A stretch of 64,000 bases of DNA from Anaerotignum neopropionicum (GCF_001571775.1 NZ_LRVM01000008.1:53362-117361), one strand, 5' to 3'; counted from the stretch's first letter, positions 33,566 through 43,542 are shown. Numbers and translations: made by a program. The notes: generated by a model not told the origin, from the sequence alone.

Positions 33566-34267
33566 ATGAAAAGAAGAATTATTGAAATCAATCAAGATAA
33601 ATGCAACGGTTGTGGATTATGTGCAAATGCGTGTCACGAAGGCGCAATAGGCATGGTTGACGGAAAGGCGAAGTTGATTCGTGATGATTATTGTGATGGT
33701 CTTGGGGATTGCTTGCCCACTTGTCCTACGGGAGCGATTCAATTTATAGAAAGAGAAGCGCTGCCCTACGATGAGGAAGCCGTTAAGAAGAATATGGCGG
33801 CGAAGGGCCATACTTTTGGTTGTCCTGGCAGCCAGTCCCGTATGTTACAGCCACAAGGGGATGAAGCCGATTCAAATGGGCAGAATGCAACACAAGGCGT
33901 AAAATCTCAGCTTCGTCAGTGGCCTGTGCAAATTCAGCTGGCACCCACACAGGCACCATATTATCAAGGCGCAAATCTATTGATTGCAGCGGACTGTGCG
34001 GCATATGCTTACGGAAATTTTCATAATCAATTTATGAAAAACAAGGTAACATTGATTGGTTGTCCAAAGCTTGATGTGGTAGAGTATTCTCAGAAACTGC
34101 AGCAGATTATAATGCAAAACGATATTAAAAGCGTAACTGTTGTAAGAATGCAGGTTCCTTGTTGCGGTGGCATTGAAATGGCCGTAAAAACTGCATTGCA
34201 AAATAGCGGAAAATTTCTTCCTTGGCAGGTAGTAACAATTTCCACACAAGGCGAGATTATTGAATAA
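33566..34267 (+). CDS. Ferredoxin-type 4Fe-4S protein with extra Cys-rich C-terminal domain
   Basis: The 233-residue protein starts with a two-cluster ferredoxin domain: CNGCGLCANAC near residue 14 and CDGLGDCLPTCPTGAI near residue 44. After a Gln-rich linker, the C-terminal half has additional Cys motifs (CPGSQS, ADCAAYAYG, GCPKLD, PCCGGIE) that look like a further redox or thiol site. Proteins of this build occur in many clostridia and are often beside Crp/Fnr regulators. GGGGGGAAAG precedes ATG 33566. A role in electron transfer under redox stress is likely but not proven. A strong terminator follows. Confidence 0.82.
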   Translation: MKRRIIEINQDKCNGCGLCANACHEGAIGMVDGKAKLIRDDYCDGLGDCLPTCPTGAIQFIEREALPYDEEAVKKNMAAKGHTFGCPGSQSRMLQPQGDEADSNGQNATQGVKSQLRQWPVQIQLAPTQAPYYQGANLLIAADCAAYAYGNFHNQFMKNKVTLIGCPKLDVVEYSQKLQQIIMQNDIKSVTVVRMQVPCCGGIEMAVKTALQNSGKFLPWQVVTISTQGEIIE

Positions 34268-34273
34268 GTATGC

Positions 34274-34311
34274 AAACTCCTTTTATTGCGAATCAATAAG
34301 AGGAGTTTTTT
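34274..34311 (+). terminator. Intrinsic terminator after the ferredoxin gene
   Basis: AACTCCTTTTATTG pairs with CAATAAGAGGAGTT almost throughout, with a 5-base loop, followed by a T-run to 34311. It begins 7 bases after the stop. Confidence 0.92.
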
Positions 34312-34444
34312 GTTGTTTAACTTTCTTTATTTGCAAAAATGTAGCCAAGAAGGGTTAATTTTTGAGAAAAGGTGAAAAAGCGGAAAGCCTTGAATTGAAA
34401 TGAGTTTTTGAAAGCTAAATATTTTTTTGCCTAGAGACTTACAG

Positions 34445-34700
34445 ATTCCCTAAGGGAGAATCTCAGATTGCTACAAAGTCAAAATCTTGAGGGCTTTGCC
34501 TTTAAACACCCACATAGGGTTTGGAGTATCACTTTTGCTGCACAAAGCTATCTTTTGGACATATGGCACTTTTTTGACATTGCAACTTTGACCGGTGTAA
34601 ACTTGCCTTGAATGTGGGGTTCATAAAAGTTTTTGGTCTTGCTTTTTTCAAAAAGCAAGTGGGTTTGGGCAACGCCCAAGGTTTATCTTGTGGGATTCTC
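34445..34700 (+). repeat. Hairpin-array repeat, copy 3 (partly decayed)
   Basis: This copy follows the order of copy 2: ACAAAGTCAAAATCTTGAGGGC, CACCCACATAGGGTTTGG, a TTTGC/GCACAAAG stem with mismatches, ATGGCACTTTTTTGACATT, then GGTCTTGC with the perfect hairpin CTTGCTTTTT/AAAAAGCAAG (34638-34659). It ends with a new hairpin TTGGGC/GCCCAA (34665-34679). Several upstream stems have lost complementarity while keeping recognisable sequence. The block also opens with AGATTCCC/GGGAGAATCT near 34443. It lies in an 853-base gap without genes. Confidence 0.75.
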
Positions 34701-34719
34701 AAGGGGGATCTAATTTTTT

Positions 34720-35120
34720 TATTTAAAAATTGGCTAAATGGAATCACATAAGATTTATTAGAAAATTAAAAAAACTTAATTTAAATTCTTAAAATTTTAC
34801 ACAAATATAATTTTTTTTTATGGTAAGTTATGCTAACGTTTATAAAAAAATATAAAAGCTAATATAAAAACCAAAAAATTCCATTATTCAAGAAAAACAA
34901 CATAAGTACAATTTTATGAAAGTCATAAGAAAACAAATAAGAAATATTAAAAAGCAATTAAAATGAGGAAAGAAACGCAAATAATTTGCCTTTTTTAACT
35001 TATGTTTTCCATGTTTTATGAGTATTATTAACTTGAAAAAAGGAAATTTCAGGTATATAATCTTCTCTCATATAGATACAGAACAATATTTGAGAAATTT
35101 AAGAAAAGAGATGAAGATTT
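34720..35120. other. AT-rich gap upstream of the antiporter
   Basis: The stretch is strongly A/T-rich with long A and T runs and no convincing reading frame. It probably contains the antiporter promoter, but no box stands out above the background. Confidence 0.4.
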
Positions 35121-36296
35121 ATGGAATCTTACAATTTTTTACTGGTATTGGCAATTATATTGTTGGCGACCAAGCTATTTGGCTTATTGACAGAAAGAAT
35201 AAGCTTGCCTCAGGTTTTGGGCGCGTTAGTGGCAGGTGTTATTCTTGGGCCAAGTGGCTTTGGGGTTATTCAGGAAACTGATTTTTTAACCACTGCATCA
35301 GAAATAGGTGTCATTATGCTGATGTTTAGCGCAGGTTTGGGAACTGATATGAATGAGTTAAAATCGGCGGGGAAGACATCCTTCTTGGTTGCAGCGGTGG
35401 GCGTAATAATTCCTGTTATTTTTTGCGGCGGCCTCTATTTTATATTTTTCGAAGGTAGTATGAATTACATGAATTTAATCAGAACCATATTTGTCGGTGT
35501 TGTTTTCTCGGCAACCTCAGTTAGCATTACCTTAGAAACACTGCGGGAAATGGGAAAGCTCAAAACAAAGGTTGGCACAACAATTATGGGGGCGGCTATT
35601 ATTGATGATATTATTGGAATTATAGTTTTATCTGTTATTTCCGGCTTAAGCGAGAGTGGTTCCGGTAATCCATTATTGGTATTGGTAAAAATTTGCGGAT
35701 TTTTTGTATTCGTTGCTGTTATCGGCATTATTGTTCACAGCATATTCAAAATGCTAAATAAGCACCACGGAAAAAGTAAGCGAGTTGCAGTGTATTCTTT
35801 GGCATTTTGTTTTTTTATGGCTTATGCGGCTGAAAAACATTTTGGCGTTGCGGATATTACGGGGGCATATTTTGCTGGGGTAACCCTTTGCAATATTACG
35901 AAAACAAGGCAATTTGTGTCGGACAAAGTTTCCATCGCATCTTATCTTTTCTTTTCACCTGTTTTTTTTGCAAGCATCGGGATTAATACAAATATAAAGG
36001 GGATAGATCCTCGAGACTTGCTTTTTGTACTGCTGCTGTTTGCAGTTGCTGTGATCACAAAGATTGTTGGTTGCGGCGGCACGGCAAAGCTTTGTAAAAT
36101 GACAACGCAGCAGGCTTTGGGTGTGGGTATCGGTATGGTTTCCAGAGGTGAGGTTGCTTTGATGGTTGCACAAAAGGGTTTAATGCTGAATATGGTGTCG
36201 GAAGAAGTTTTCCCCACACTAGTACTGGCAGTTGTTGCAACGGTATTTATTACGCCAATCTTATTAAATAAGACTTTGAAAAATTACACGGAATAG
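35121..36296 (+). CDS. Cation/proton antiporter, CPA2 (KefB/NapA-like) membrane domain
   Basis: The 391-residue protein has about eleven to twelve hydrophobic segments. Family features include ERISLPQVLGALVAGVILGPSG near residue 27, the core GAAIIDDIIGI near residue 157 with the paired Asp that carry ions, and GMVSRGEVALMVAQ near residue 340. It lacks the C-terminal TrkA-N/RCK nucleotide-binding domain of Kef channels, so it is the transporter core alone, more like NapA-type Na+/H+ exchangers. The ATG follows a modest AAGAGATGAAG site. It appears to be monocistronic. Confidence 0.88.
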   Translation: MESYNFLLVLAIILLATKLFGLLTERISLPQVLGALVAGVILGPSGFGVIQETDFLTTASEIGVIMLMFSAGLGTDMNELKSAGKTSFLVAAVGVIIPVIFCGGLYFIFFEGSMNYMNLIRTIFVGVVFSATSVSITLETLREMGKLKTKVGTTIMGAAIIDDIIGIIVLSVISGLSESGSGNPLLVLVKICGFFVFVAVIGIIVHSIFKMLNKHHGKSKRVAVYSLAFCFFMAYAAEKHFGVADITGAYFAGVTLCNITKTRQFVSDKVSIASYLFFSPVFFASIGINTNIKGIDPRDLLFVLLLFAVAVITKIVGCGGTAKLCKMTTQQALGVGIGMVSRGEVALMVAQKGLMLNMVSEEVFPTLVLAVVATVFITPILLNKTLKNYTE

Positions 36297-36350
36297 AAAG
36301 GTCTGTGTTGTTTAAGCAGCAATATACTTAGGAAAATGTTAATTCATTCT

Positions 36351-36472
36351 GTGTGCACATCTAAGAGAGTGGTAAATTTGCACTTGGACGGCGTCAAAAA
36401 GCTTCGCAAAAGCGTTGCGATTACTGCATTTTTTTCTTGACAGTGGAAAAATTTCCTCCACCATCTGCACAC
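36351..36472. repeat. 122-base nested inverted-repeat element
   Basis: The ends GTGTGCA (36351-36357) and TGCACAC (36466-36472) are complementary. Inside them GTGG (36369) pairs with CCAC (36458-36461), AAATTT (36374) with AAATTT (36449-36454), GTCAA (36393) with TTGAC (36437), and TCGCAA (36404) with TTGCGA (36415-36420). Together they can form one long imperfect hairpin. There is no reading frame of note. It could be a MITE-like insertion or a structured RNA after the antiporter gene. Confidence 0.6.
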
Positions 36473-36520
36473 CCCCATTAAATGAGTGCTTTCTTAGAAA
36501 AAAGACGAACATGATTTATG

Positions 36521-36558
36521 AATGGTATCTGCTAAAAAATGTAGATACCATTTTTTTT
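36521..36558 (+). terminator. Strong intrinsic terminator
   Basis: AATGGTATCT pairs with AGATACCATT across a 12-base A-rich loop, followed by a T-run. No gene lies immediately before it, so it may end the antiporter transcript or the element at 36351-36472. Confidence 0.88.
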
Positions 36559-36717
36559 GTGGCGTTTAGGTATCTAAAAAACATGAAATACTAAATAAGT
36601 CAAAGGCAGCCGCCTAAAATTAGTGTTTATTGAATAAGTTTTCTTTAATTTAGTAAAAATTTGCATGTAAAAGTTTTAATAAAATAGAATTTATTTTCTG
36701 TAATGGAAATATTTTTA

Positions 36718-36729
36718 GAACTAACGTTT
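36718..36729. promoter_or_regulatory. Candidate LexA (SOS) box upstream of uvrB
   Basis: GAAC-TAAC-GTTT resembles the Gram-positive SOS box GAAC-N4-GTTC with one mismatch. It lies upstream of possible -10 elements (TATACT near 36751, TATAAT near 36769) and about 180 bases before uvrB. A second, poorer CGAAC...TTTCG match is near 36883. SOS control of uvrB-uvrA is well known in Firmicutes, so the site is plausible. Confidence 0.45.
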
Positions 36730-36909
36730 GCATTTTGTGCTATACTTTTTAAAGCGAATGTGTTATAATTTGTAAGTGTTTATTGCCAGTTTGAAGTAGG
36801 ATTAGTGGTAGAAATGTATTTTAGTATAGATCGATTATTATCCTTTAAAATGATAAGGATACTTAAATATTGTATGTAAGTATACGAACTTTTTTTCGGA
36901 GGTGAAAAA

Positions 36910-38889
36910 ATGAAATTCAAGGTTTATTCTGAATATAAGCCAACGGGAGACCAACCCCAGGCAATTGAAACCCTTGCAAAGGGCTTTCAAGAGGGGAAAA
37001 AATTTCAAACTTTGTTGGGCGTTACCGGCAGCGGTAAAACCTTTACTATGGCAAATATTGTTGAAAAATTACAAAAGCCAACCCTTGTCATTGCCCATAA
37101 TAAAACCCTTGCGGCGCAGCTTTATAACGAATTGAAGGAGTTTTTTCCGGAGAATGCCGTGGAGTATTTTGTTTCTTATTATGACTACTTTCAACCGGAG
37201 GCATATGTGCCCAGTACGGATACCTATATTGAGAAGGATTCTTCCGTAAACGATGAAATTGACAAGCTGCGCCATTCGGCAACGGCGGCGCTGGTAGAAC
37301 GAGAAGACGTTATCGTTGTAGCCAGCGTTTCTTGTATTTATGGATTGGGTGATCCCGAGGAATATTATGGAATGATGCTTTCTTTGCGCCCCGGAATGGA
37401 AAAGGATCGGGACGAGGTGCTTCGAAGCTTAATAGAGATGCAATATGACAGAAACGATATGAATTTTGAAAGAGGCTCATTCCGTGTGCGTGGGGATGTG
37501 GTGGAAATCTTTCCTGTTGGTTCTTCGGAGCAGGCTGTGCGCGTTGAATTTTTTGGTGATGAAATAGAGCGAATTACGGAAATTGACGTATTAACAGGGG
37601 AAATTCTTGGGACAAGAGCCCATATTTCTATTTTTCCTGCTTCTCATTATGTAACGTCATCCGAAAAGCTGAAAATTTCTATTGGGCGTATCGAAAAGGA
37701 GCTTCAGGAACGCTTGGACGAGCTGCGCAGGGAGGATAAACTTCTGGAGGCTCAGCGCTTGGAGCAACGCACCAATTATGACCTTGAAATGATGCGTGAA
37801 ATGGGATTTTGCTCAGGGATTGAAAACTATTCTAGGCATTTATCCCTTAGGGAAGCGGGAAGTACGCCCTTTACGCTCATAGACTTCTTCCCTGATGATT
37901 TTTTGATGATTGCGGATGAATCTCATGTTTCTATTCCCCAGATTCGTGGAATGTATGAGGGGGATAGATCAAGAAAAACCACTTTGGTAGACTTCGGCTT
38001 CCGCTTGCCCTCTGCTTTGGACAATCGCCCGCTAAAGTTTGCGGAATTTGAACGTAAAATAAATCAGCTGCTATTTGTTTCCGCAACACCCTCTGTGTAT
38101 GAAAAGGAGCATGCGGAGCAAATTGCAGAGCAAATCATTCGTCCCACGGGGCTTTTGGACCCTGAAATTTCCGTTCGTCCCATTGAAGGGCAAATCGATA
38201 ACTTGCTTTCTGAGGTTAAGAAAACTACTTCTGCAGGGCGGAAGGTGCTTGTAACAACGCTGACGAAGAAGATGGCGGAGCGCTTGACGGATTATTTGCG
38301 AGAGGCGGGTGTGCGGGTGCGTTATCTTCATTCAGATATCGTAACCCTGGAGAGGTTGGAAATTATTCGGGATTTGCGTATGGATGTGTTTGATGTTTTG
38401 GTGGGGATCAATCTTTTAAGAGAAGGGCTGGATATTCCCGAGGTAAGTTTGGTTGCTATTTTGGATGCGGATAAAGAGGGCTTTTTGCGTTCGGAAACCT
38501 CCTTGATACAAACTGTGGGGCGAGCGGCAAGAAACGCGGATGGACGGGTAATTATGTATGCCAATGTGATGACGGATAGTATGGAGAGAGCCATTCGAGA
38601 AACCAATCGCCGCCGGGGTATTCAAGAGGCCTATAATGAGGCTCATGGAATTATCCCCCAAACCATTCAAAAAAAGGTTCATGATATTATCCAAATCAGT
38701 AAAACTGTAACGGAAAAGCAAAAGTTCGGCTTGGATAAAGACCCGGAATCGCTGAGCAAAGAGGACTTAAAAAAGCTGATTCAGAAGATGAACAAGGAAA
38801 TGAAGCAGGCGGCAGTTGAGCTGCAATTTGAGCGAGCCGCAGAATTAAGAGATAAAGTATTGGAAATAAAAAAGCTGTTAGAGGAATGA
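36910..38889 (+). CDS. uvrB: Excinuclease ABC subunit B
   Basis: UvrB is the damage-verifying helicase-like subunit of nucleotide excision repair. The 659-residue length is standard. It shows the Walker [14 protein letters not shown] near residue 38, the beta-hairpin region with [12 protein letters not shown] near residue 92, DESH as Walker B near residue 337, helicase motif VGRAARN near residue 537, and the C-terminal UVR motif ([18 protein letters not shown]) that contacts UvrC. CGGAGGTGAAAAA precedes the ATG. uvrA follows 30 bases later, forming the usual uvrBA unit. Confidence 0.98.
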   Translation: MKFKVYSEYKPTGDQPQAIETLAKGFQEGKKFQTLLGVTGSGKTFTMANIVEKLQKPTLVIAHNKTLAAQLYNELKEFFPENAVEYFVSYYDYFQPEAYVPSTDTYIEKDSSVNDEIDKLRHSATAALVEREDVIVVASVSCIYGLGDPEEYYGMMLSLRPGMEKDRDEVLRSLIEMQYDRNDMNFERGSFRVRGDVVEIFPVGSSEQAVRVEFFGDEIERITEIDVLTGEILGTRAHISIFPASHYVTSSEKLKISIGRIEKELQERLDELRREDKLLEAQRLEQRTNYDLEMMREMGFCSGIENYSRHLSLREAGSTPFTLIDFFPDDFLMIADESHVSIPQIRGMYEGDRSRKTTLVDFGFRLPSALDNRPLKFAEFERKINQLLFVSATPSVYEKEHAEQIAEQIIRPTGLLDPEISVRPIEGQIDNLLSEVKKTTSAGRKVLVTTLTKKMAERLTDYLREAGVRVRYLHSDIVTLERLEIIRDLRMDVFDVLVGINLLREGLDIPEVSLVAILDADKEGFLRSETSLIQTVGRAARNADGRVIMYANVMTDSMERAIRETNRRRGIQEAYNEAHGIIPQTIQKKVHDIIQISKTVTEKQKFGLDKDPESLSKEDLKKLIQKMNKEMKQAAVELQFERAAELRDKVLEIKKLLEE

Positions 38890-38919
38890 TAGACGGTATT
38901 TCCGCCTTTAGGAGGAACT

Positions 38920-41754
38920 ATGAAGGATAAAATTGTAATTCGGGGAGCGAGAGCTCATAATCTAAAAAATGTGGATCTCACTATCCCAAGAGATAAACTG
39001 GTTGTATTTACTGGAGTGAGCGGTTCGGGCAAAAGCTCCTTGGCCTTTGATACTTTATATGCGGAGGGGCAGCGACGCTATGTTGAGTCCTTGTCCTCCT
39101 ATGCACGTCAATTTTTGGGCCAGATGGACAAGCCGGATGTTGATTTAATTGAAGGGCTCTCCCCTGCCATTTCCATAGACCAAAAAACCACGAGCCATAA
39201 CCCTCGTTCCACGGTAGGTACTGTAACGGAGATTTATGATTATTTGCGTCTGCTTTATGCCCGCATCGGCATTCCCCATTGCCCAAAATGCGGAAAGGAG
39301 ATTAAAAAGCAAACCATAGACCAAATTGTAGACCGTATTTTGGAATTGCCTGAGCGCACAAAGCTGCAGCTTCTTGCCCCTGTGGTTCGGGGGAGAAAAG
39401 GGGAGCATGTAAAGCTTTTAGAGGATGCGAAAAAAAGTGGTTACGTTCGTGTGCGTGTGGATGGAATTTTGTATGACCTTTCCGAAAAAATTCAACTGGA
39501 AAAAAATAAGAAGCACACCATAGAGCTTGTCATTGATCGTTTGGTGGTGAAAGAGGGGATACAAAAGCGTTTGACAGAATCCATTGAAACGGTATCAGCT
39601 TTGACAGGAGGTCTTTTGGTGGTGGATGTGAACCAGGGAGAAGAGGAACTGGTATTCAGCCAAAATTTTTCTTGTCCCGATTGTGGCATTGATTTAATGG
39701 AAATTGAGCCAAGACTGTTTTCCTTTAACAATCCCAGCGGAGCCTGCCCCACCTGCACGGGCTTGGGGATGCAGATGAAGTTTGATGAGAGTCTGCTTGT
39801 TCCCAACGATAGTCTTAGTATTTTGGGAGGAGCCATCAATGCGCCCGGTTACAACTCTATTTCCACAAAGGATAGCATGAGTCGTGTGCTGTTTGAGGCA
39901 TTAGCGGAAAAATATAATTTTTCGTTGGATATTCCTTTTCGTGAACTGCCGGAAAACATAAAAAAAATTATTTTTTACGGTACCGGGGGCGAAAAGTTAC
40001 GCATTACTTATTCAAATTGCCGCGGAACGGGCACCTATGATTATGATTATGATGGATTAATCCCTAATTTGCAGCGTCGCTACACCGAAACCTCCGAGGC
40101 CATGCGTGGGGAATATGAAGAATATATGACGAATATTCAGTGTCCGGATTGCCATGGGCAGCGTTTGCGCCCGGAGGTTCTTGCCATTACCATAGGTGGA
40201 AAAAATATTTCTGAATTGACAGACCTTCCCATTTCCTTAACACAAAAATTTTTCCAAAATCTTGTGTTAAGTGGACGGGAAGAAATGATCGCCCATCGTA
40301 TTTTGAAGGAAGTAAATGCCAGAATTGGTTTTTTAATGGATGTTGGTTTGGAATATCTTACCCTTGCCCGTGCAGCGGGCACCCTTTCAGGGGGAGAAGC
40401 ACAAAGAATTCGTTTGGCTACCCAAATTGGGTCCGGGTTGGTTGGCGTGGTTTATATTTTGGATGAACCAAGTATCGGTTTGCACCAAAGAGATAATGAC
40501 AAGCTGCTGAAGTCGTTGCAGCGTCTTCGAGACATTGGGAATTCGCTGATTGTGGTTGAGCATGACGAGGATACCATGTATGCCGCAGACTGCATTGTGG
40601 ATATCGGACCAGGGGCAGGCAAGGAGGGGGGCGAGGTACTTTGCGTGGGCAGTGTTCAAGAAATTATGGCTTGTGAACGCTCCATTACGGGAGACTATCT
40701 CAGCGGCAGGAAAAAAATTGAGGTACCCAAGGAAAGAAGACCCTTTGCCCTTGAAAATGTCATTAAAATTAGCGGTGCTGCGGAAAATAACCTGAAAGAT
40801 ATTGATGTGGAAATTCCGATGGGCGTGTTTACCTGCGTCACAGGGGTAAGCGGCTCGGGCAAAAGCTCCTTAGTCAACGAAATATTGTATAAGCGCTTGG
40901 CAAGGGATTTAAACCGCGCGAAACTTCGCCCCGGTGTTCATGAGGAAATGATGGGCTATGAAAAGCTGGATAAGGTTATAGATATTGATCAATCGCCCAT
41001 TGGTCGTACACCCAGAAGCAATCCTGCCACCTATACGGGGGTTTTTGATATGATTCGTGATGTATTTACCCAAACCACTGAGGCAAAGATGCGGGGATAC
41101 CAAAAGGGCAGATTTAGTTTTAATGTAAAGGGTGGGCGCTGTGAGGCTTGCGCCGGAGATGGAATCATTAAAATTGAAATGCATTTTTTGCCCGACATTT
41201 ATGTGCCTTGCGAGGTTTGCCAGGGAAAACGATATAATCGTGAAACCTTGGAGGTAAAGTATAAGGGGAAAACCATTGCCGATGTATTGGAAATGACAGT
41301 GGAAGAAGCATTAACTTTTTTTGAAAACATTCCTAGAATAAAAGCAAAGCTTCAGACCCTTTACGATGTGGGGTTATCTTATGTTCATCTGGGACAGTCC
41401 TCTACTACCCTTTCCGGCGGCGAGGCGCAAAGAGTGAAGCTGGCAACAGAGTTGAGCAGAAAAAGCACAGGGAAGACTATGTATATATTGGATGAACCAA
41501 CAACAGGGCTGCATACCGCAGATGTGCATAAATTAGTGCATATCATTCAGCGATTGACCGAAGGCGGCAATACAGTTGTAGTCATTGAGCATAACTTGGA
41601 TGTAATCAAGACGGCGGATTATATCATTGACTTAGGGCCTGAGGGCGGAGATAAGGGTGGAATGGTGGTGGCCAGTGGAACACCTGAAGAAATCTGTAAT
41701 ATAGCTCATTCCTATACAGGCCAATATTTAAAAGGTGTTATTCAAAAAGGGTAA
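38920..41754 (+). CDS. uvrA: Excinuclease ABC subunit A
   Basis: UvrA is the damage-recognition ABC ATPase of nucleotide excision repair. The 944-residue protein has two nucleotide-binding domains ([13 protein letters not shown] near residue 33 and [13 protein letters not shown] near residue 643), two ABC signature motifs ([12 protein letters not shown] near 490 and [12 protein letters not shown] near 830), and zinc-binding Cys pairs ([23 protein letters not shown] with CEVCQGKRY). All key residues are present and the length is normal. TAGGAGGAACT precedes the ATG. A terminator follows. Confidence 0.98.
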   Translation: MKDKIVIRGARAHNLKNVDLTIPRDKLVVFTGVSGSGKSSLAFDTLYAEGQRRYVESLSSYARQFLGQMDKPDVDLIEGLSPAISIDQKTTSHNPRSTVGTVTEIYDYLRLLYARIGIPHCPKCGKEIKKQTIDQIVDRILELPERTKLQLLAPVVRGRKGEHVKLLEDAKKSGYVRVRVDGILYDLSEKIQLEKNKKHTIELVIDRLVVKEGIQKRLTESIETVSALTGGLLVVDVNQGEEELVFSQNFSCPDCGIDLMEIEPRLFSFNNPSGACPTCTGLGMQMKFDESLLVPNDSLSILGGAINAPGYNSISTKDSMSRVLFEALAEKYNFSLDIPFRELPENIKKIIFYGTGGEKLRITYSNCRGTGTYDYDYDGLIPNLQRRYTETSEAMRGEYEEYMTNIQCPDCHGQRLRPEVLAITIGGKNISELTDLPISLTQKFFQNLVLSGREEMIAHRILKEVNARIGFLMDVGLEYLTLARAAGTLSGGEAQRIRLATQIGSGLVGVVYILDEPSIGLHQRDNDKLLKSLQRLRDIGNSLIVVEHDEDTMYAADCIVDIGPGAGKEGGEVLCVGSVQEIMACERSITGDYLSGRKKIEVPKERRPFALENVIKISGAAENNLKDIDVEIPMGVFTCVTGVSGSGKSSLVNEILYKRLARDLNRAKLRPGVHEEMMGYEKLDKVIDIDQSPIGRTPRSNPATYTGVFDMIRDVFTQTTEAKMRGYQKGRFSFNVKGGRCEACAGDGIIKIEMHFLPDIYVPCEVCQGKRYNRETLEVKYKGKTIADVLEMTVEEALTFFENIPRIKAKLQTLYDVGLSYVHLGQSSTTLSGGEAQRVKLATELSRKSTGKTMYILDEPTTGLHTADVHKLVHIIQRLTEGGNTVVVIEHNLDVIKTADYIIDLGPEGGDKGGMVVASGTPEEICNIAHSYTGQYLKGVIQKG

Positions 41755-41765
41755 AAATAAAAATG

Positions 41766-41804
41766 GTGGGAAATTCAATTTTTTTGATATTTCTCACATT
41801 TTTT
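41766..41804 (+). terminator. Intrinsic terminator after uvrA
   Basis: GTGGGAAAT pairs with ATTTCTCAC (one G-U pair) across a 14-base T-rich loop and is followed by ATTTTTT. It lies 11 bases after the uvrA stop. Confidence 0.7.
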
Positions 41805-41913
41805 GTTATAATTCAGAAAAAGGTTTTTGCACAAAAGAAATGTTTATATTGACAAGTCGTTTAGAAATCATTACCATAATAGGTATAAGATTTTTGATAA
41901 AGTGGAGGAAGGT

Positions 41914-42228
41914 ATGGCAAAGGCAAAAGAACCAGTGCAGGATTTTGTACAGGCAAGTAAACGGGTGGCTGATTTTTTTGGCAGTGAGGGGGATTTCTTT
42001 TTAAAGCCTCTTTTGGATTTGGAATGGACGATACGTCGAGATGATGATTTTTACTTCCTCTGTTATTGGTTAGAAAACGATAAAAAAGTAGAAGCGGTAA
42101 TTGTGAAAAAAAATGGGGAACCATTGATATATCGTACAAAAGATTACTCTATGGTTGTGGCGATTGATTGCGTAAAAATAGGGTTTGTTTTCCGTAATGG
42201 CAAAAGAGCCTCAGAACTCCGGCAATGA
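41914..42228 (+). CDS. Hypothetical protein, 104 residues
   Basis: I do not recognise this family. The soluble protein starts MAKAKEPVQDFVQASKRVADFF, and the rest is predicted to be beta-rich (LEWTIRRDDDFYFLCYWLEN, AVIVKKNGEPLIYRTKDYS). I chose ATG 41914 because GTGGAGGAAGG lies directly upstream; an earlier in-frame start has no site. A possible TTGACA box is at 41849. It precedes a tandem SSB-like gene by 145 bases, but a shared function is not evident. Confidence 0.65.
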   Translation: MAKAKEPVQDFVQASKRVADFFGSEGDFFLKPLLDLEWTIRRDDDFYFLCYWLENDKKVEAVIVKKNGEPLIYRTKDYSMVVAIDCVKIGFVFRNGKRASELRQ

Positions 42229-42373
42229 TGGCTACCATGCAGTAAACGCACCTATAGAAGGACATGAATAGTTTTTTTTCATTCTGACTTCTAAAGGTTT
42301 GTTTTTTTGCGTAAACTTAAGTACAGAAGGAACATTGCCGACGAAAATACGGCATAGAAAAGGGGAGAAAGAG

Positions 42374-43039
42374 ATGCATATGGATGGATTGCCGGAAAAT
42401 AACAATGTTGCCATTGCCGGTAAAATCGTGGAGGAATGTGTGTTTAGCCACGAGGTTTATGGAGAAGGCTTCTATACGTTTAAAATAGCATCTGAGCGCC
42501 TAAGCGATCAGGCTGACATCCTTCCGATTACTGTTTCGGAAAGGTTGATCGATAAAAATCAGCTGAGAAGGGGCGTTTGTGTGGATGTCATAGGCCAGCT
42601 TCGAAGCTATAATAACTATAATAGCAAGAAGAACAGGCTTGTACTTACTGTTTTTGCCAGAGAAATCTGTATTTTAGCGGAGGATGAAAAAAAGAATATT
42701 AATCAAATTTTTATGAATGGATTTATCTGCAAAGAGCCAATTTATAGAAAGACACCATTTGGCCGTGAAATATCAGATGTTTTGGTTGCGGTAAACCGTG
42801 CGTACAATAAATCCGACTACATTCCATGTATCGTATGGGGGCGCAACGCAAGATATATGGCTAACCTTAAGGTTGGCGCGAACATTAAGGTTTGGGGCAG
42901 AGTGCAAAGCAGAAATTATCAGAAAAAAATGGGTGAGGCTGTTGAAGAGCGTATTGCCTATGAGGTTTCTGTATCTAAAATTGAAATTCCCCATGCTGAT
43001 GAAAAAATGAATATCGTTGAATTAACTACCGAAGAATAG
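42374..43039 (+). CDS. Single-stranded DNA-binding-like protein with two OB folds
   Basis: The 221-residue protein appears to hold two OB-fold repeats. The second (about residues 112-208: MNGFICKEPIYRKTPFGREI, then VLVAVNRAY, PCIVWGRNARYM, VWGRVQSRNYQKK) is clearly SSB-like. The first (about 11-104: VAIAGKIVEECVFSHEVYGE, LPITVSERL, GVCVDVIGQLRSYN) is more diverged but follows the same strand order. There is no acidic C-terminal tail of canonical SSB, so a role beside the main SSB is likely. GGGGAGAAAGAG precedes ATG 42374. Proteins of this kind are common in clostridia. Confidence 0.75.
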   Translation: MHMDGLPENNNVAIAGKIVEECVFSHEVYGEGFYTFKIASERLSDQADILPITVSERLIDKNQLRRGVCVDVIGQLRSYNNYNSKKNRLVLTVFAREICILAEDEKKNINQIFMNGFICKEPIYRKTPFGREISDVLVAVNRAYNKSDYIPCIVWGRNARYMANLKVGANIKVWGRVQSRNYQKKMGEAVEERIAYEVSVSKIEIPHADEKMNIVELTTEE

Positions 43040-43056
43040 CAGGAGTTGAATAAAAA

Positions 43057-43542
43057 GTGAGACAAGGACAGATTTCCGTTTATTATGGTGCAGGCAAAGG
43101 AAAAACCTGTGTTGCTGTTGGCAGAGGCTTGCGAGCCATTGGGGATGATATGCGTGTTGTGATGATACAGTTTATGGATTATCATAACAGTAAAGAAATC
43201 GAACTGTTAAAAAAACTTGAGCCGGATTTTCGTATTTTTAGATTTGAAAAGAACCGTGCGGAACAAGAGATTAATGATGCTGTTCGCAGGGAAATTACGG
43301 ATGAAATTAAAAATGCCTTTAATTTTGCCAGAAAAATTGTGGATACAGGGGAATGCGAAATGCTTCTATTGGATGGCATTTTAGAATGCATCAAACAAGG
43401 ATTTCTTTCTGCGGAGCAGTTGGATGAATTGCTGGATAGACGACCAGATTATATGGATATTATCCTGACGGGGGATTCCTTGCCGCCTTCCATAGCGGAA
43501 CGGGTACATTGCATTTATCAATTGAAAGCGGAGAAACAGTGA
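43057..43542 (+). CDS. CobO-like cob(I)alamin adenosyltransferase
   Basis: The 161-residue protein resembles the CobO/BtuR family that transfers the adenosyl group of ATP to cobalt in corrinoids. It has the family P-loop YYGAGKGKTCVAVGRGLRA near residue 9, a central MLLLDGILECIKQGFL where relatives have LDE, and a C-terminal ILTGDSLPPSIAERV. The LLLDGI replaces the usual Asp-Glu, so activity is less certain. The start is GTG 43057, with AGGAG 11 bases before it. No other cobalamin gene is adjacent. Confidence 0.72.
   Translation: MRQGQISVYYGAGKGKTCVAVGRGLRAIGDDMRVVMIQFMDYHNSKEIELLKKLEPDFRIFRFEKNRAEQEINDAVRREITDEIKNAFNFARKIVDTGECEMLLLDGILECIKQGFLSAEQLDELLDRRPDYMDIILTGDSLPPSIAERVHCIYQLKAEKQ

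Noticed and set aside
35018..35281. 87-codon frame overlapping the antiporter start
   Set aside because: It is out of frame with the antiporter, has no ribosome site and ends in a shadow of the transporter sequence.
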